Part shown: in pieces, positions 35,272 to 42,926 of the stretch | How positions within the stretch are numbered: position 1 is the first letter of the stretch | Layout of the letters: every line of letters begins with the position of its first letter | Assembly: GCA_002408085.1 (NCBI GenBank) | Contig: DHQL01000013.1 | Location: forward strand, 89,273 to 153,272 | From: Spirochaeta sp. UBA5339 | Lineage (GTDB): Bacteria; Spirochaetota; Spirochaetia; DSM-2461 | Direction of reading: 5' to 3' | DNA length: 64,000 bases | The notes under the pieces: model-generated | What the model was told of the DNA's origin: nothing | Seen by the model: the letters and a program-made list of their open reading frames with translations, nothing else | Databases searched by the model: none | Made by a program: the position numbers and the translations under genes

Positions 35272-36219
35272 ATGAACGAATCAGAAAAGAAAGCAACGCC
35301 CCTCATTCTGCAGAGGGCGGATCCCTGGATTCACAAACACAGCGATGGTTTTTATTACTTTATCGCATCAGTTCCCGAGTTTGACAGAATTGAACTCCGC
35401 CGTGCCGAATCAATCGAAGCCCTTGATGCTGCCGAAACAAAGGTTCTCTGGACCAAAAGAGAGAGCGGTCCCATGAGCGCAAACATCTGGGCTCCCGAAA
35501 TCCACTACCTTGAAGGAAAGTGGTATATCTACTTTGCGGCCACTTGGTCTGCCGAGCCCATAGGTGGAATCTTTGACCACAGAATATACGTTCTGGAGAA
35601 CGAGTCCGCCAATCCCATGGAAGGGGAGTGGGTTGAAAAGGGACAGCTTAAGACCCATGCGGAGACATTCTGTCTTGACGCTACTACTCTGACACACAAG
35701 GGCAGGACATACCTGGTATGGGCACAAAAGGATATGGAGATCGAAGGAAACTCAAACCTCTATATCTGTCCCATGGCCAATCCCTGGACCCTGGAAGGGG
35801 AGCCTGTGATGCTGACCAAGCCCGAACTGGACTGGGAGATTATCGGCTTCAAGGTAAACGAGGGACCCGCCTGTATCGTAAGAAACGGAAAGGTTATCAT
35901 CGTATACTCAGCAAGCGCCACAGACTACAACTACTGTATGGGTCTGATCTGGGCCGATGCGGATGCGGACCTCATGGACCCTGCCAGCTGGACCAAGAGT
36001 GAGAAACCCTGCATGACTACCAATGCGGACCTTGAGGTTTACGGACCCGGTCACAACTCCTTTACCACCGATAAGGATGGCAAGGACATCCTGGTCTACC
36101 ATGCCAGACCCTACAGAGACGTTGATCTGGACAAGGCCCTGAGTGATCCCAACAGACACTGCTATGTGGCTCCCTTTGACTGGGATGACAACGGTCTGCC
36201 CCATTTCAGACACAAATAA
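35272..36219 (+). CDS. Glycoside hydrolase family 43 enzyme (likely intracellular arabinofuranosidase)
   Basis: This 315-residue enzyme has a five-bladed propeller fold. It shows the three acidic residues of GH43: Asp17 (RADPWIHKH, base), Asp136 (FCLDATTLTHKG, pKa modulator) and Glu197 (KVNEGPACIV, acid). SANIWAPEIHYLEGKWYIYF is a hallmark of the arabinofuranosidase-like subfamilies. No signal peptide is present, so it acts inside the cell on imported oligosaccharides, releasing arabinose or xylose. It is not beside a transporter. ATG 35272 follows AGGA by eight bases. The sugar specificity is inferred. Confidence 0.88.
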   Translation: MNESEKKATPLILQRADPWIHKHSDGFYYFIASVPEFDRIELRRAESIEALDAAETKVLWTKRESGPMSANIWAPEIHYLEGKWYIYFAATWSAEPIGGIFDHRIYVLENESANPMEGEWVEKGQLKTHAETFCLDATTLTHKGRTYLVWAQKDMEIEGNSNLYICPMANPWTLEGEPVMLTKPELDWEIIGFKVNEGPACIVRNGKVIIVYSASATDYNYCMGLIWADADADLMDPASWTKSEKPCMTTNADLEVYGPGHNSFTTDKDGKDILVYHARPYRDVDLDKALSDPNRHCYVAPFDWDDNGLPHFRHK

Positions 36220-36253
36220 TTTCTTTTTATCCGTGATCCCGACGGTCTTGGAA

Positions 36254-36292
36254 ACCAGCTGGTGGAGCAGGCTGGCCGGTAAAGTTCCGGCC
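36254..36292. terminator. Hairpin cluster between the GH43 and DlgD genes
   Basis: ACCAGCTGGT (36254-36263) is a perfect palindrome. GGCCGG (36274-36279) pairs with CCGGCC (36287-36292) around seven bases. It lies in the 84-base gap between convergent stop codons and could end either transcript. No T-run is adjacent. Confidence 0.3.
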
Positions 36293-36303
36293 CTGGCAGA
36301 GAA

Positions 36304-37317
36304 TCAGATCCCCGCCAGGGTGCAGATGGTTTTCCACACCTCATCATTGACAGGGATACCCTTCTCTATATTCTCTTTGCGGGTCAGGGCCGTCCGTTCT
36401 CCCGGATAGAAGACCTGTCCGCCTTCCCTGTCGGGCTCGCTGTTGTGGATCTGGTCGATTGTCTCTTCTACCGCAGAGGCCATCATGCCGCCGCTGCCGA
36501 GCTTTTCGGGATCAAAGGCGATGAATATCTGGGAACATCCCCCGCAGTTGCCCGCCTTCTTTCTGTCAATTCCAGCTGTGGTAAGGCCGCCGGTCAGAAT
36601 TGAGGCCACAAGATCCAGGAGGACCGCAAAGCCCGATCCCTTCCAGTATCCTGTGGGGAGAAGCCTGCGGCTCTCTTCGATGGGGCCGGGGTCGTCGGTG
36701 AGCTTTCCGTTTTTATCAAATCCTCCGGGGAAGGGGAGCTTCTCTCCCGCCTGCCGGGTCACTTCCAGTTTCCCGTAGGAGTACTGGCTCATGGCCATAT
36801 CAAGAACCACAGGGGCATCACCGTTGGGAACCGCCATGATCAGGGGATTGTTGCCGACACCGCCGGTAACAGCACCCCATGCGGGCATGCAGGTTTCGGT
36901 ATTTGTCCAGCAGATGCCTATATAACCTTTTGAGGCGGCCAGGTGACCGTAGCTGCCGCCGCGCATCCAGTGAGTCGTATTTTTCAGAGCCACTATACCC
37001 ATCCCCTGCTGAGAGGCCAGTTCCATGGCCCTCTCCATACAGAACAGAGCATTCAGAACTCCCGGTCCCATACGGCCGTCATAGTTTTCCATTACCCCCA
37101 TCTGTCCGCAGAGTACAGGTTCCGCATCGGGATCGATCAGTTTGTCATTCAGATGGCGGGCAAAGTTGGCCACTCTGTTGGTTCCATGGGAGTAGACTCC
37201 GTCCCGGGAGGACTCCGTATGTATCCGTGCACAGGTTTCCGCCTTCTGTTCACTAAGCCCTGCCCTGATAAAGGCCTTTTTTATTGTATTTTTCATTTCA
37301 TCAAACTGAACTCTCAC
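36304..37317 (-). CDS. dlgD: 2,3-diketo-L-gulonate reductase (malate/lactate dehydrogenase-like, DlgD)
   Basis: The 337-residue protein belongs to the Ldh_2 (malate/L-lactate dehydrogenase) superfamily. Many blocks match E. coli YiaK/DlgD: SGVYSHGTNR-type start (DGVYSHGTNRV), HWMRGGSYG, KGYIGICWTNTE, and ESRRLLPTGYWKGSGF. That enzyme reduces 2,3-diketo-L-gulonate with NADH in L-ascorbate and pentose catabolism. The start is GTG 37317, overlapping the cyclase stop as GTGA, with GGAGG just upstream. No other yia-type genes are nearby, so the physiological substrate may differ. Confidence 0.87.
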   Translation of the reverse strand: MRVQFDEMKNTIKKAFIRAGLSEQKAETCARIHTESSRDGVYSHGTNRVANFARHLNDKLIDPDAEPVLCGQMGVMENYDGRMGPGVLNALFCMERAMELASQQGMGIVALKNTTHWMRGGSYGHLAASKGYIGICWTNTETCMPAWGAVTGGVGNNPLIMAVPNGDAPVVLDMAMSQYSYGKLEVTRQAGEKLPFPGGFDKNGKLTDDPGPIEESRRLLPTGYWKGSGFAVLLDLVASILTGGLTTAGIDRKKAGNCGGCSQIFIAFDPEKLGSGGMMASAVEETIDQIHNSEPDREGGQVFYPGERTALTRKENIEKGIPVNDEVWKTICTLAGI

Positions 37318-38933
37318 ATTTCCTCCGATGTTATTTCATCAGCCGTTTCCCTTTTCGGAAAGGCGTTTTGTATCTTTGTACAATCGGCAAATTTCCCGTC
37401 ACTGTCAATGCAGCTGCAGCGGTTTCGTCCCATGGCCTTGGAGTGATACATCGCCCTGTCAGCCTCCTTGAGTCCGTCTTCAAGAGCAGAGCCGGAACTG
37501 CCCAGTTCAGCGACTCCGATACTGATTGTCATTGTGACTTTTCCACTCGAAGATTCCATTTCAAGGTTTTCAATGGATTCCCGGAGCCTTTCGGCTGCCT
37601 CAGCCGCTTCGGCAAGCCCCGTTTCCGGCAGAAGGACAACGAACTCCTCACCTCCCCAGCGGGCAAAAAGATCGGCCTCTCTCAAGCTTTTTCGGCAGAT
37701 CTTTACCATCTCTCTCATGATTCTGTCACCCATATCATGGCCGAAGTTATCATTGATCTGCTTAAAATGATCAATATCAATCATAAAGAGACTCAAGGGG
37801 CTGCCGTAGCGGATGCCCCGATGAAGTTCCATCTCCGCCAGATGGCTGAAGTGTCTGCGGTTGTACAGGCCCGTAAGGGAGTCTGTGGAGGCAAAGTACT
37901 CCAGCTGATCCTCCAGCTGTTTCTGCCTGGTAACATCACGGAATGAGAGGATTCTGCCCACATAGGCTCCCTTTCCGGAAACAATGGGAGATGTTCTGAC
38001 ATCATAGTAGAAACTCTCATCTCTTTTTTTCAGGTGAAGGGGATTCCTGCTGTCTCCTTCCAGGAGCCTGTCAGCCAGTTCCACCTCACAGAGTTCTGCA
38101 AATCCTTCACCTATCATATCCGGGCTGAGAAAATCAAATATCTCCTCTGCCGCCGGATTGAAGTCAGTGACCCTCTGCTTTTCATCAAGCACCACAATTC
38201 CGTCACTCATATTCATAAAAGCCTGACCCCGGGCTATGGGCTGAAGGTTAAAGAGATGGTTTCTGTAGAAGGCCCAGATAAAACAGATAACTGTAACCGT
38301 ATAGGCCAGAGTGGTGGGATCAAAATGCTTAACCGGGAAGGTCCCACTGATATAAAAGGCATTGAAAATCCACGGGACAAGGAGACCTGTCAGAATGGCC
38401 CAGTACTGGTTTTTGTAGTGGGACCTGGAGCTTTTCAGGGCCATAATGACCATGGACAGTCCTGCCAGCATCAATAGATAGGCATAAACTGACCAGGTTA
38501 CAAAGAGGGGGCCGTAGGTTATGGAGAGAATTTTAATACTTCCTGAATCTACCAGTGAAACGGAACTGTAAAAATTGTAGTGGTAAGGATTGGTCCAGAC
38601 GGCAGTCACCGTCAGTACCGGTAGGATACTCAGCCATATATAGCGCCTGCGGTTGAACCTTCCGGAAATTCCAAGGTGTTCCAGAACAAAGATCAGAAAG
38701 AATGTGGGAACCTGAACAATAAAAGGATACTGCAGGTAACAGAGGACCACCCGGGTCTCAAGTTCGTACCCCATCCAGATCATTGCCTCCAGAAGTGCCC
38801 ATGATGCGTTACTGGCCACAATAAAAAAGAGCGGCAGGGCTCCCCGGGATATCCTGTGTCGCAGAATATAGACTGCAAGAGCTGCATTAAGAAGAAATGT
38901 AATAAAGAAAGGGGACCAGTAGTGTAAATACAT
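37314..38933 (-). CDS. Membrane diguanylate cyclase with 7TM, PAS and GGDEF domains
   Basis: The 539-residue protein has about seven N-terminal helices (1-230, histidine-kinase N-terminal 7TM type), a PAS domain (235-345), and a GGDEF domain (350-515). The active-site GGEEF is at 427-431, and an RxxD inhibitory site (R418-D421) lies five residues before it. So it should make cyclic di-GMP and be product-inhibited. It overlaps dlgD by four bases and is first of that pair. The signal sensed by the 7TM region is unknown, and co-transcription with a metabolic reductase is unusual. Confidence 0.93.
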   Translation of the reverse strand: MYLHYWSPFFITFLLNAALAVYILRHRISRGALPLFFIVASNASWALLEAMIWMGYELETRVVLCYLQYPFIVQVPTFFLIFVLEHLGISGRFNRRRYIWLSILPVLTVTAVWTNPYHYNFYSSVSLVDSGSIKILSITYGPLFVTWSVYAYLLMLAGLSMVIMALKSSRSHYKNQYWAILTGLLVPWIFNAFYISGTFPVKHFDPTTLAYTVTVICFIWAFYRNHLFNLQPIARGQAFMNMSDGIVVLDEKQRVTDFNPAAEEIFDFLSPDMIGEGFAELCEVELADRLLEGDSRNPLHLKKRDESFYYDVRTSPIVSGKGAYVGRILSFRDVTRQKQLEDQLEYFASTDSLTGLYNRRHFSHLAEMELHRGIRYGSPLSLFMIDIDHFKQINDNFGHDMGDRIMREMVKICRKSLREADLFARWGGEEFVVLLPETGLAEAAEAAERLRESIENLEMESSSGKVTMTISIGVAELGSSGSALEDGLKEADRAMYHSKAMGRNRCSCIDSDGKFADCTKIQNAFPKRETADEITSEEM

Positions 38934-39056
38934 TCTTCTGCCATTTTAATAGAGAAGCTTGTGTTCAATAAAGGGGCTCCTCCGGCCTTTTTACGGTGGA
39001 TGATAAAAGTTAATCCATTTTTGCATTCTCCTGATCTGCCGGATTATAATGATTAT

Positions 39057-39896
39057 ATGAAAAACAAACGAACTATTGCTCTTGCTGCTTTGGCAGCAAT
39101 TCTGATGGTATCCTGCAGTTCTGCAGAGTCCTTCAACCTCTTTACTCTTAATGATGATATTACCTTCGGCAAACAGATGCATGAGGAAATCCTGGCCAAT
39201 CCCGGGGAGTATCCTCTTCTTGACCGGACTGCCAGTGCGGAGAATGAAGCGGTCTATGCCTATGTGGAAGATATAATGTACCGCATCCTGGACTCCGGGA
39301 AAATTGAGAACAGGGATGCCTTTGAGTGGAAGCTGACCATCATCGATGATGATGTGCTCAATGCCTTCGCGGCCCCGGGCGGATACCTCTACTTCTATAC
39401 GGGGTTCCTGAAGTTTGCAGAGAGCGAAGCCGAGCTGGCGGGTGTTATGGCCCATGAGATTGCCCATGCCGACAGGCGGCACTCCACCCAGAAACTGACC
39501 AAGGTCTACGGCATTCAGGTCCTCTTGAGTCTGCTTGTGGATGAGAACTCCTCCACAATGAGTCAGATCCTGGCTCAGATGGCTTCAGGCGGTGGAAATC
39601 TTGCCTTTACCCGGGAGAACGAGTATGAGGCGGATGAGTACGCCATGAGGTATATGTACAGCATCTACGGCAGTTCCGACCGGAATTACAACCTTCTGTC
39701 CATGCAGGATTTCTTTAACCGTATGGAGGATGAGCTTGGAGTGGACGGTTCTGGAGACAGCCTTTCGGTCTTTCTGAGAACCCACCCCTATAATGATGAC
39801 CGTGAGGATGCCATGACCGCCCTCTGGGAGAGCTTCGGCAGTCCCGATGGCGAGCGCTATGCCGAAAACCATAAGGCTTTCAAGGAGCTCCTTTAG
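39057..39896 (+). CDS. M48-family metalloprotease lipoprotein (BepA/LoiP-like)
   Basis: The 279-residue protein has a lipoprotein signal peptide with lipobox LMVSC (Cys20). A zinc-protease core follows: HEIAH (133-137) and a third ligand Glu191 in YEADEYAMRY. AAPGGYLYFYTGFLKF is characteristic of the M48 family. It is a predicted periplasmic or outer-membrane quality-control protease. I start at ATG 39057, where the hydrophobic signal begins; an in-frame upstream start (38961) adds 32 non-homologous residues, although the ribosome site at 39057 is weak. A hairpin follows. Confidence 0.9.
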   Translation: MKNKRTIALAALAAILMVSCSSAESFNLFTLNDDITFGKQMHEEILANPGEYPLLDRTASAENEAVYAYVEDIMYRILDSGKIENRDAFEWKLTIIDDDVLNAFAAPGGYLYFYTGFLKFAESEAELAGVMAHEIAHADRRHSTQKLTKVYGIQVLLSLLVDENSSTMSQILAQMASGGGNLAFTRENEYEADEYAMRYMYSIYGSSDRNYNLLSMQDFFNRMEDELGVDGSGDSLSVFLRTHPYNDDREDAMTALWESFGSPDGERYAENHKAFKELL

Positions 39897-39910
39897 TTTC
39901 CGCTTATGGC

Positions 39911-39948
39911 GGCAGATACTGCCCGGTTTCAGGCTGAAACTGCAATTT
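39911..39948 (+). terminator. Terminator-like double hairpin after the M48 gene
   Basis: GGCAG (39911-39915) pairs with CTGCC (39919-39923). GTTTCA (39926-39931) pairs with TGAAAC (39935-39940). A short T-rich run follows (39945-39949). Confidence 0.45.
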
Positions 39949-40014
39949 TCTACAATCCACAGTGCCCCTCTCTCCTGTATAAGTTGATCAGATGCTGCTT
40001 TGAAGGAGAAAATT

Positions 40015-40416
40015 ATGAAGTTTGTTATGATTGTAAACAGTGATCTGGGTCCGGGGCTTGCGGCCAACAGCTGTACGGTTCTGGGGATCTCTCTGGGAAA
40101 GGCTTTTCCCGGGATGGTAGGTCCATCCTGCTCTGATGCAGACGGAACGGTCCATGAGGGAATTACAGAACACAATATTCCGGTTCTCTCTGCAGACTCA
40201 GAGAGGATCAGTCAGATTCATCGGCAGAGCAGACTGAATGAGAATCTGCAGATTATAGCATTTAACAGAACCGCCCAGAGCTGCAGGAGTTATGATGAAT
40301 ACAGGGACAGGCTGTCGGTTCTGGGGACGGATAACCTGGATTTTTCGGGTATCTGTCTGGCCGGTAAACGAAAGCAGATAGACAGTCTGTGTGCTTCTCT
40401 TCCTCTCTACAGATAG
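40015..40416 (+). CDS. DUF2000-family protein
   Basis: The 133-residue protein matches DUF2000 (PTH2-like fold): KFVMIVNSDLGPGLAANSCTVLGISLGK, then VGPSCSDADGTVHEGITEHNIPVL. DUF2000 proteins resemble peptidyl-tRNA hydrolase 2, but their reaction is not established. ATG 40015 follows AAGGAG at eight bases. An alternative TTG 15 bases upstream would consume that site and is rejected. It appears as a single gene. Confidence 0.82.
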   Translation: MKFVMIVNSDLGPGLAANSCTVLGISLGKAFPGMVGPSCSDADGTVHEGITEHNIPVLSADSERISQIHRQSRLNENLQIIAFNRTAQSCRSYDEYRDRLSVLGTDNLDFSGICLAGKRKQIDSLCASLPLYR

Positions 40417-40515
40417 ATATTTCACTTTTAACCACTGTAGATCAGGATGAAATACTTTGACTATAGATTTAATAAGTAGTATATTCAAGAAAATATATAT
40501 TAAAGAGGTTTCGAT

Positions 40516-40914
40516 TTGAATATACTGTCTTTTCTGATTATTGCGGTTCTCGGATTCTTTGGCCTTCAGTACTTTATGATCTTCAAGACCCGGTTTAAAA
40601 AGGGTAAACCCGCACCCGAGCTGCCGGGGAAATACGGCAAGGCTGTAAATAACAGTAAAGCATCCCTCTTTTATTTCTACAGTCCCTCATGCGGCGCCTG
40701 CCGCAGCATGACTCCTCTGGTGGAGGGGTATACCAAGAACAATCCCCGGTGCTTCAAGGTTGATATCTCAAAAGATATGGATACTGCCCGGGCCTTCGGC
40801 GTGATGGGAACTCCCTCGACTGTGGTTGTTGAAAACGGAATTATCAAAGACTTTATTGTCGGACCCAGGCCCGCCGGAGAGTTTACTCAGCTTCTTGAAA
40901 TGACAAAATCCTGA
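40516..40914 (+). CDS. Membrane-anchored thioredoxin
   Basis: The 132-residue protein has one N-terminal helix (about 3-23) and a thioredoxin domain with active-site CGAC (Cys59, Cys62) and the cis-proline loop GTP (98-100). CGAC differs from the CGPC of thioredoxin and resembles periplasmic disulfide-exchange proteins. The TTG start at 40516 follows AGAGG. The topology suggests a periplasmic or cytoplasmic-face redox partner anchored in the membrane. It may share a transcript with the nitroreductase gene 75 bases downstream. Confidence 0.86.
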   Translation: MNILSFLIIAVLGFFGLQYFMIFKTRFKKGKPAPELPGKYGKAVNNSKASLFYFYSPSCGACRSMTPLVEGYTKNNPRCFKVDISKDMDTARAFGVMGTPSTVVVENGIIKDFIVGPRPAGEFTQLLEMTKS

Positions 40915-40954
40915 TTGACATTTACCCGTTCTTCCCTGACTCTTGATAGAGGAT

Positions 40955-40976
40955 TGCCGTTTTCCGGATAACGGCA
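40955..40976 (+). promoter_or_regulatory. Hairpin before the nitroreductase ribosome site
   Basis: TGCCGTT (40955-40961) pairs with AACGGCA (40970-40976) around eight bases. It directly precedes GGGGAGGAG and the GTG at 40990. It could be an attenuator or an mRNA-stabilising stem. Confidence 0.35.
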
Positions 40977-40989
40977 GGGGAGGAGAGCT

Positions 40990-41769
40990 GTGAACAGTAC
41001 AATCGATCTTATCAACAGGAGAAAATCTCTCAGATCCTACGGGTCTGAACAAGTCAGCCGGCAGACAAAGGATCTTATCCTTGACACCGCCCTAAGAGCT
41101 CCTACTGCCGGAAACATGATGCTCTACTCCATGCTGGAGATAGATGATCCTGTTCTTAAGGAGAAGCTTGCCGTCAGCTGCGACAACCAGCCCTTTATTG
41201 CCAGATCTCCCTTTGCGGTGATCTTTCTGGCGGACTATCAGCGCACCTGGGACTACTTCAAAACCTGTGATGTGGAGGGCTACTGCCGGGAGCAGGGGAG
41301 GAGCCTCCGCCGGCCCGGTGAGGGGGACTTTCTTCTTGCCTGCAACGATGCCCTGATCGCCGCCCAGACTGCGGTGATTGCCGCCGAATCCCTGGGGCTG
41401 GGTTCCTGTTATATCGGCGATATTATGGAGAACTACGAGTATCACCGGGAGCTGCTGAAGCTTCCGGACTATGTCTTTCCCGTCACAATGGTCTGCTTCG
41501 GTCCTCCCGATGGAGCCCACAGCCGCAGGAGAGCGGTATCCCGCTTTGAACGTGAGTTTATCCATCACACAGACAGTTACAGTTCTCTTGATTCCGATGA
41601 CTTTGACAGGATGTACGCTCCCTGGCTGAGGGAGTGCGGCCCGGAGGGAGGATTCCGCTACGGAGCGGCAAATTTCGGCCAGCATATGTATGCCCGTAAA
41701 TTCGACAGCGAGTTCAGCAGGGAGATGAGCCGTTCCGTCCGGGAGGCCCTGAAGCTATGGGAGTCGTAA
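40990..41769 (+). CDS. Nitroreductase-family flavoprotein
   Basis: The 259-residue protein has a nitroreductase start (IDLINRRKSLRSYGSEQVS), which forms the FMN-phosphate site, and ALIAAQTAVIAAESLGLGSCYIGDI, the second conserved helix. The C-terminus is longer than in minimal members, with FDRMYAPWLRECG. It would reduce nitro or quinone compounds with NAD(P)H. The start is GTG 40990, preceded by GGGGAGGAG. A GNAT acetyltransferase gene overlaps its stop by one base (TAATG). Confidence 0.87.
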   Translation: MNSTIDLINRRKSLRSYGSEQVSRQTKDLILDTALRAPTAGNMMLYSMLEIDDPVLKEKLAVSCDNQPFIARSPFAVIFLADYQRTWDYFKTCDVEGYCREQGRSLRRPGEGDFLLACNDALIAAQTAVIAAESLGLGSCYIGDIMENYEYHRELLKLPDYVFPVTMVCFGPPDGAHSRRRAVSRFEREFIHHTDSYSSLDSDDFDRMYAPWLRECGPEGGFRYGAANFGQHMYARKFDSEFSREMSRSVREALKLWES

Positions 41770-42308
41770 TGGTTGAAACTGAACGTCTGGATCTGCTTGC
41801 GCCCTCACTGGACCTGGCCCCCCTTGCTCTGGATTACTATCTCAGGAACAAAGACTTTCTCAGGCCCTGGTCACCTCTTCCTACAGAGAACTTCTATACT
41901 CTGGAGCATCATCAGAAGATGATGAATGCGGGAATGGATCATCTCCGGAATCAGGAGGAGATTAAACTCTGGATGCGTTGCCGGGGAGAGGAGGAGCTGA
42001 TCGGACAGTTCTGTTTCTCCCAGATTGTCCGCGGGCCCTTTCAGTCCTGCTATCTGGGTTATAGCCTGGATGAAAAGCGGGCGGGTCGAGGGTATATGAC
42101 CGAAGCCCTTAAAGAGGGAATCTCAATGATCTTTGATGACATGGAGCTCCACAGAATCGAGGCCAATATCATGCCCCGGAATACCGCGTCTCTGCGTGTG
42201 ACGGAGAAGCTTGGTTTCCGGTCCGAAGGAACCGCCCGGGATTACCTGAAGATTAATGGACGCTGGGAGGACCATATTCATATGGTTCTACTCAATCCCG
42301 CTGTATAG
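41769..42308 (+). CDS. GNAT-family N-acetyltransferase (RimJ/RimL-like)
   Basis: The 179-residue protein starts ETERLDLLAPSLDLAPLALDYY, typical of RimJ/RimL-type acetyltransferases. The acetyl-CoA loop is QFCFSQIVRGPFQSCYLGYSLDEKRAGRGYMTEA. It transfers an acetyl group to an amino group of a protein N-terminus or small molecule; the target is unknown. I place the start at ATG 41769, one base before the end of the nitroreductase stop, with GGGAG five bases upstream. An upstream ATG (41757) is also in frame. Confidence 0.88.
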   Translation: MVETERLDLLAPSLDLAPLALDYYLRNKDFLRPWSPLPTENFYTLEHHQKMMNAGMDHLRNQEEIKLWMRCRGEEELIGQFCFSQIVRGPFQSCYLGYSLDEKRAGRGYMTEALKEGISMIFDDMELHRIEANIMPRNTASLRVTEKLGFRSEGTARDYLKINGRWEDHIHMVLLNPAV

Positions 42309-42338
42309 ATCCTGCCGGGGCCCTGCAGAAGCCCTCGA

Positions 42339-42369
42339 TCCGGCCGCAGTCCGGCCGCAGTCCGGCCGC
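42339..42369. repeat. Short tandem repeat (11-base unit)
   Basis: TCCGGCCGCAG is repeated exactly at 42339-42349 and 42350-42360, followed by a partial copy TCCGGCCGC (42361-42369). It lies between the GNAT stop and the next operon's promoter. It may be a polymerase-slippage tract or a relic of a terminator. Confidence 0.7.
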
Positions 42370-42470
42370 CAAAGCCGCTTCTCCCTTAAATCCTCCTGTT
42401 CAGGGGTTGAATTTCCTCAAATTTCCTGTTTTCACACTTTACAAAGGCCTATGGGCGTCCTATTCTTATA

Positions 42471-42492
42471 TTGTACTATAACTATAGTACAA
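42471..42492. promoter_or_regulatory. Perfect operator dyad of the GntR/SPFH/ABC operon
   Basis: TTGTACTATA (42471-42480) and TATAGTACAA (42483-42492) are exact complements with AC between. The dyad overlaps the likely promoter, with TACTATA-like -10 sequences, and lies 15 bases before the GntR start codon. It is the obvious binding site for the first gene product. Confidence 0.75.
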
Positions 42493-42506
42493 TGGAGCAA
42501 TGAGAC

Positions 42507-42926
42507 ATGGCAGTAAAAGAAGCGGATATAAAAAAGCTCGACTTTACGCTGGACCCGAAGAGCGGTGTGCCCTACTACAAGCAGATTATTCTGCAGGTGG
42601 AGCTGGCCATCGCCGACGGCAGGCTGGAGAAGGGGGAGCAGCTCCCCACGGTCCGGGGCCTGGCCGTCGACCTGAGGATCAATCCCAACACCGTGGGCAA
42701 GGCCTACAATGAAATGGAGATCCGGGGGATCGTCACCACCCAGCAGGGGACGGGGACTTTTATCAGCGGCCGGAAGGTGAAACTGGACGATCTGGAACGG
42801 GAAAAGGTTCTGGAGCAGATCATCAGGCCCTTTCTGGTCAAGGCAGGGTCCTACGGTTTTACAACCAGGGAGATCATCAGGGCTCTAGAAAGTATGAGTG
42901 AGAATCCGGAGGAGACAAAGGAATGA
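42507..42926 (+). CDS. GntR-family regulator, YtrA subfamily
   Basis: The 139-residue protein has an N-terminal winged helix (about 15-85), with YKQIILQVELAIADGRLEKGEQLPTVRGLA and NPNTVGKAYNEMEIRGIV, and then a short C-terminal dimerisation helix. This short form without an effector domain is the YtrA subfamily, which usually heads operons of ABC transporters. It should repress the operon through the dyad at 42471-42492. It overlaps the SPFH gene by four bases (ATGA). Confidence 0.9.
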   Translation: MAVKEADIKKLDFTLDPKSGVPYYKQIILQVELAIADGRLEKGEQLPTVRGLAVDLRINPNTVGKAYNEMEIRGIVTTQQGTGTFISGRKVKLDDLEREKVLEQIIRPFLVKAGSYGFTTREIIRALESMSENPEETKE

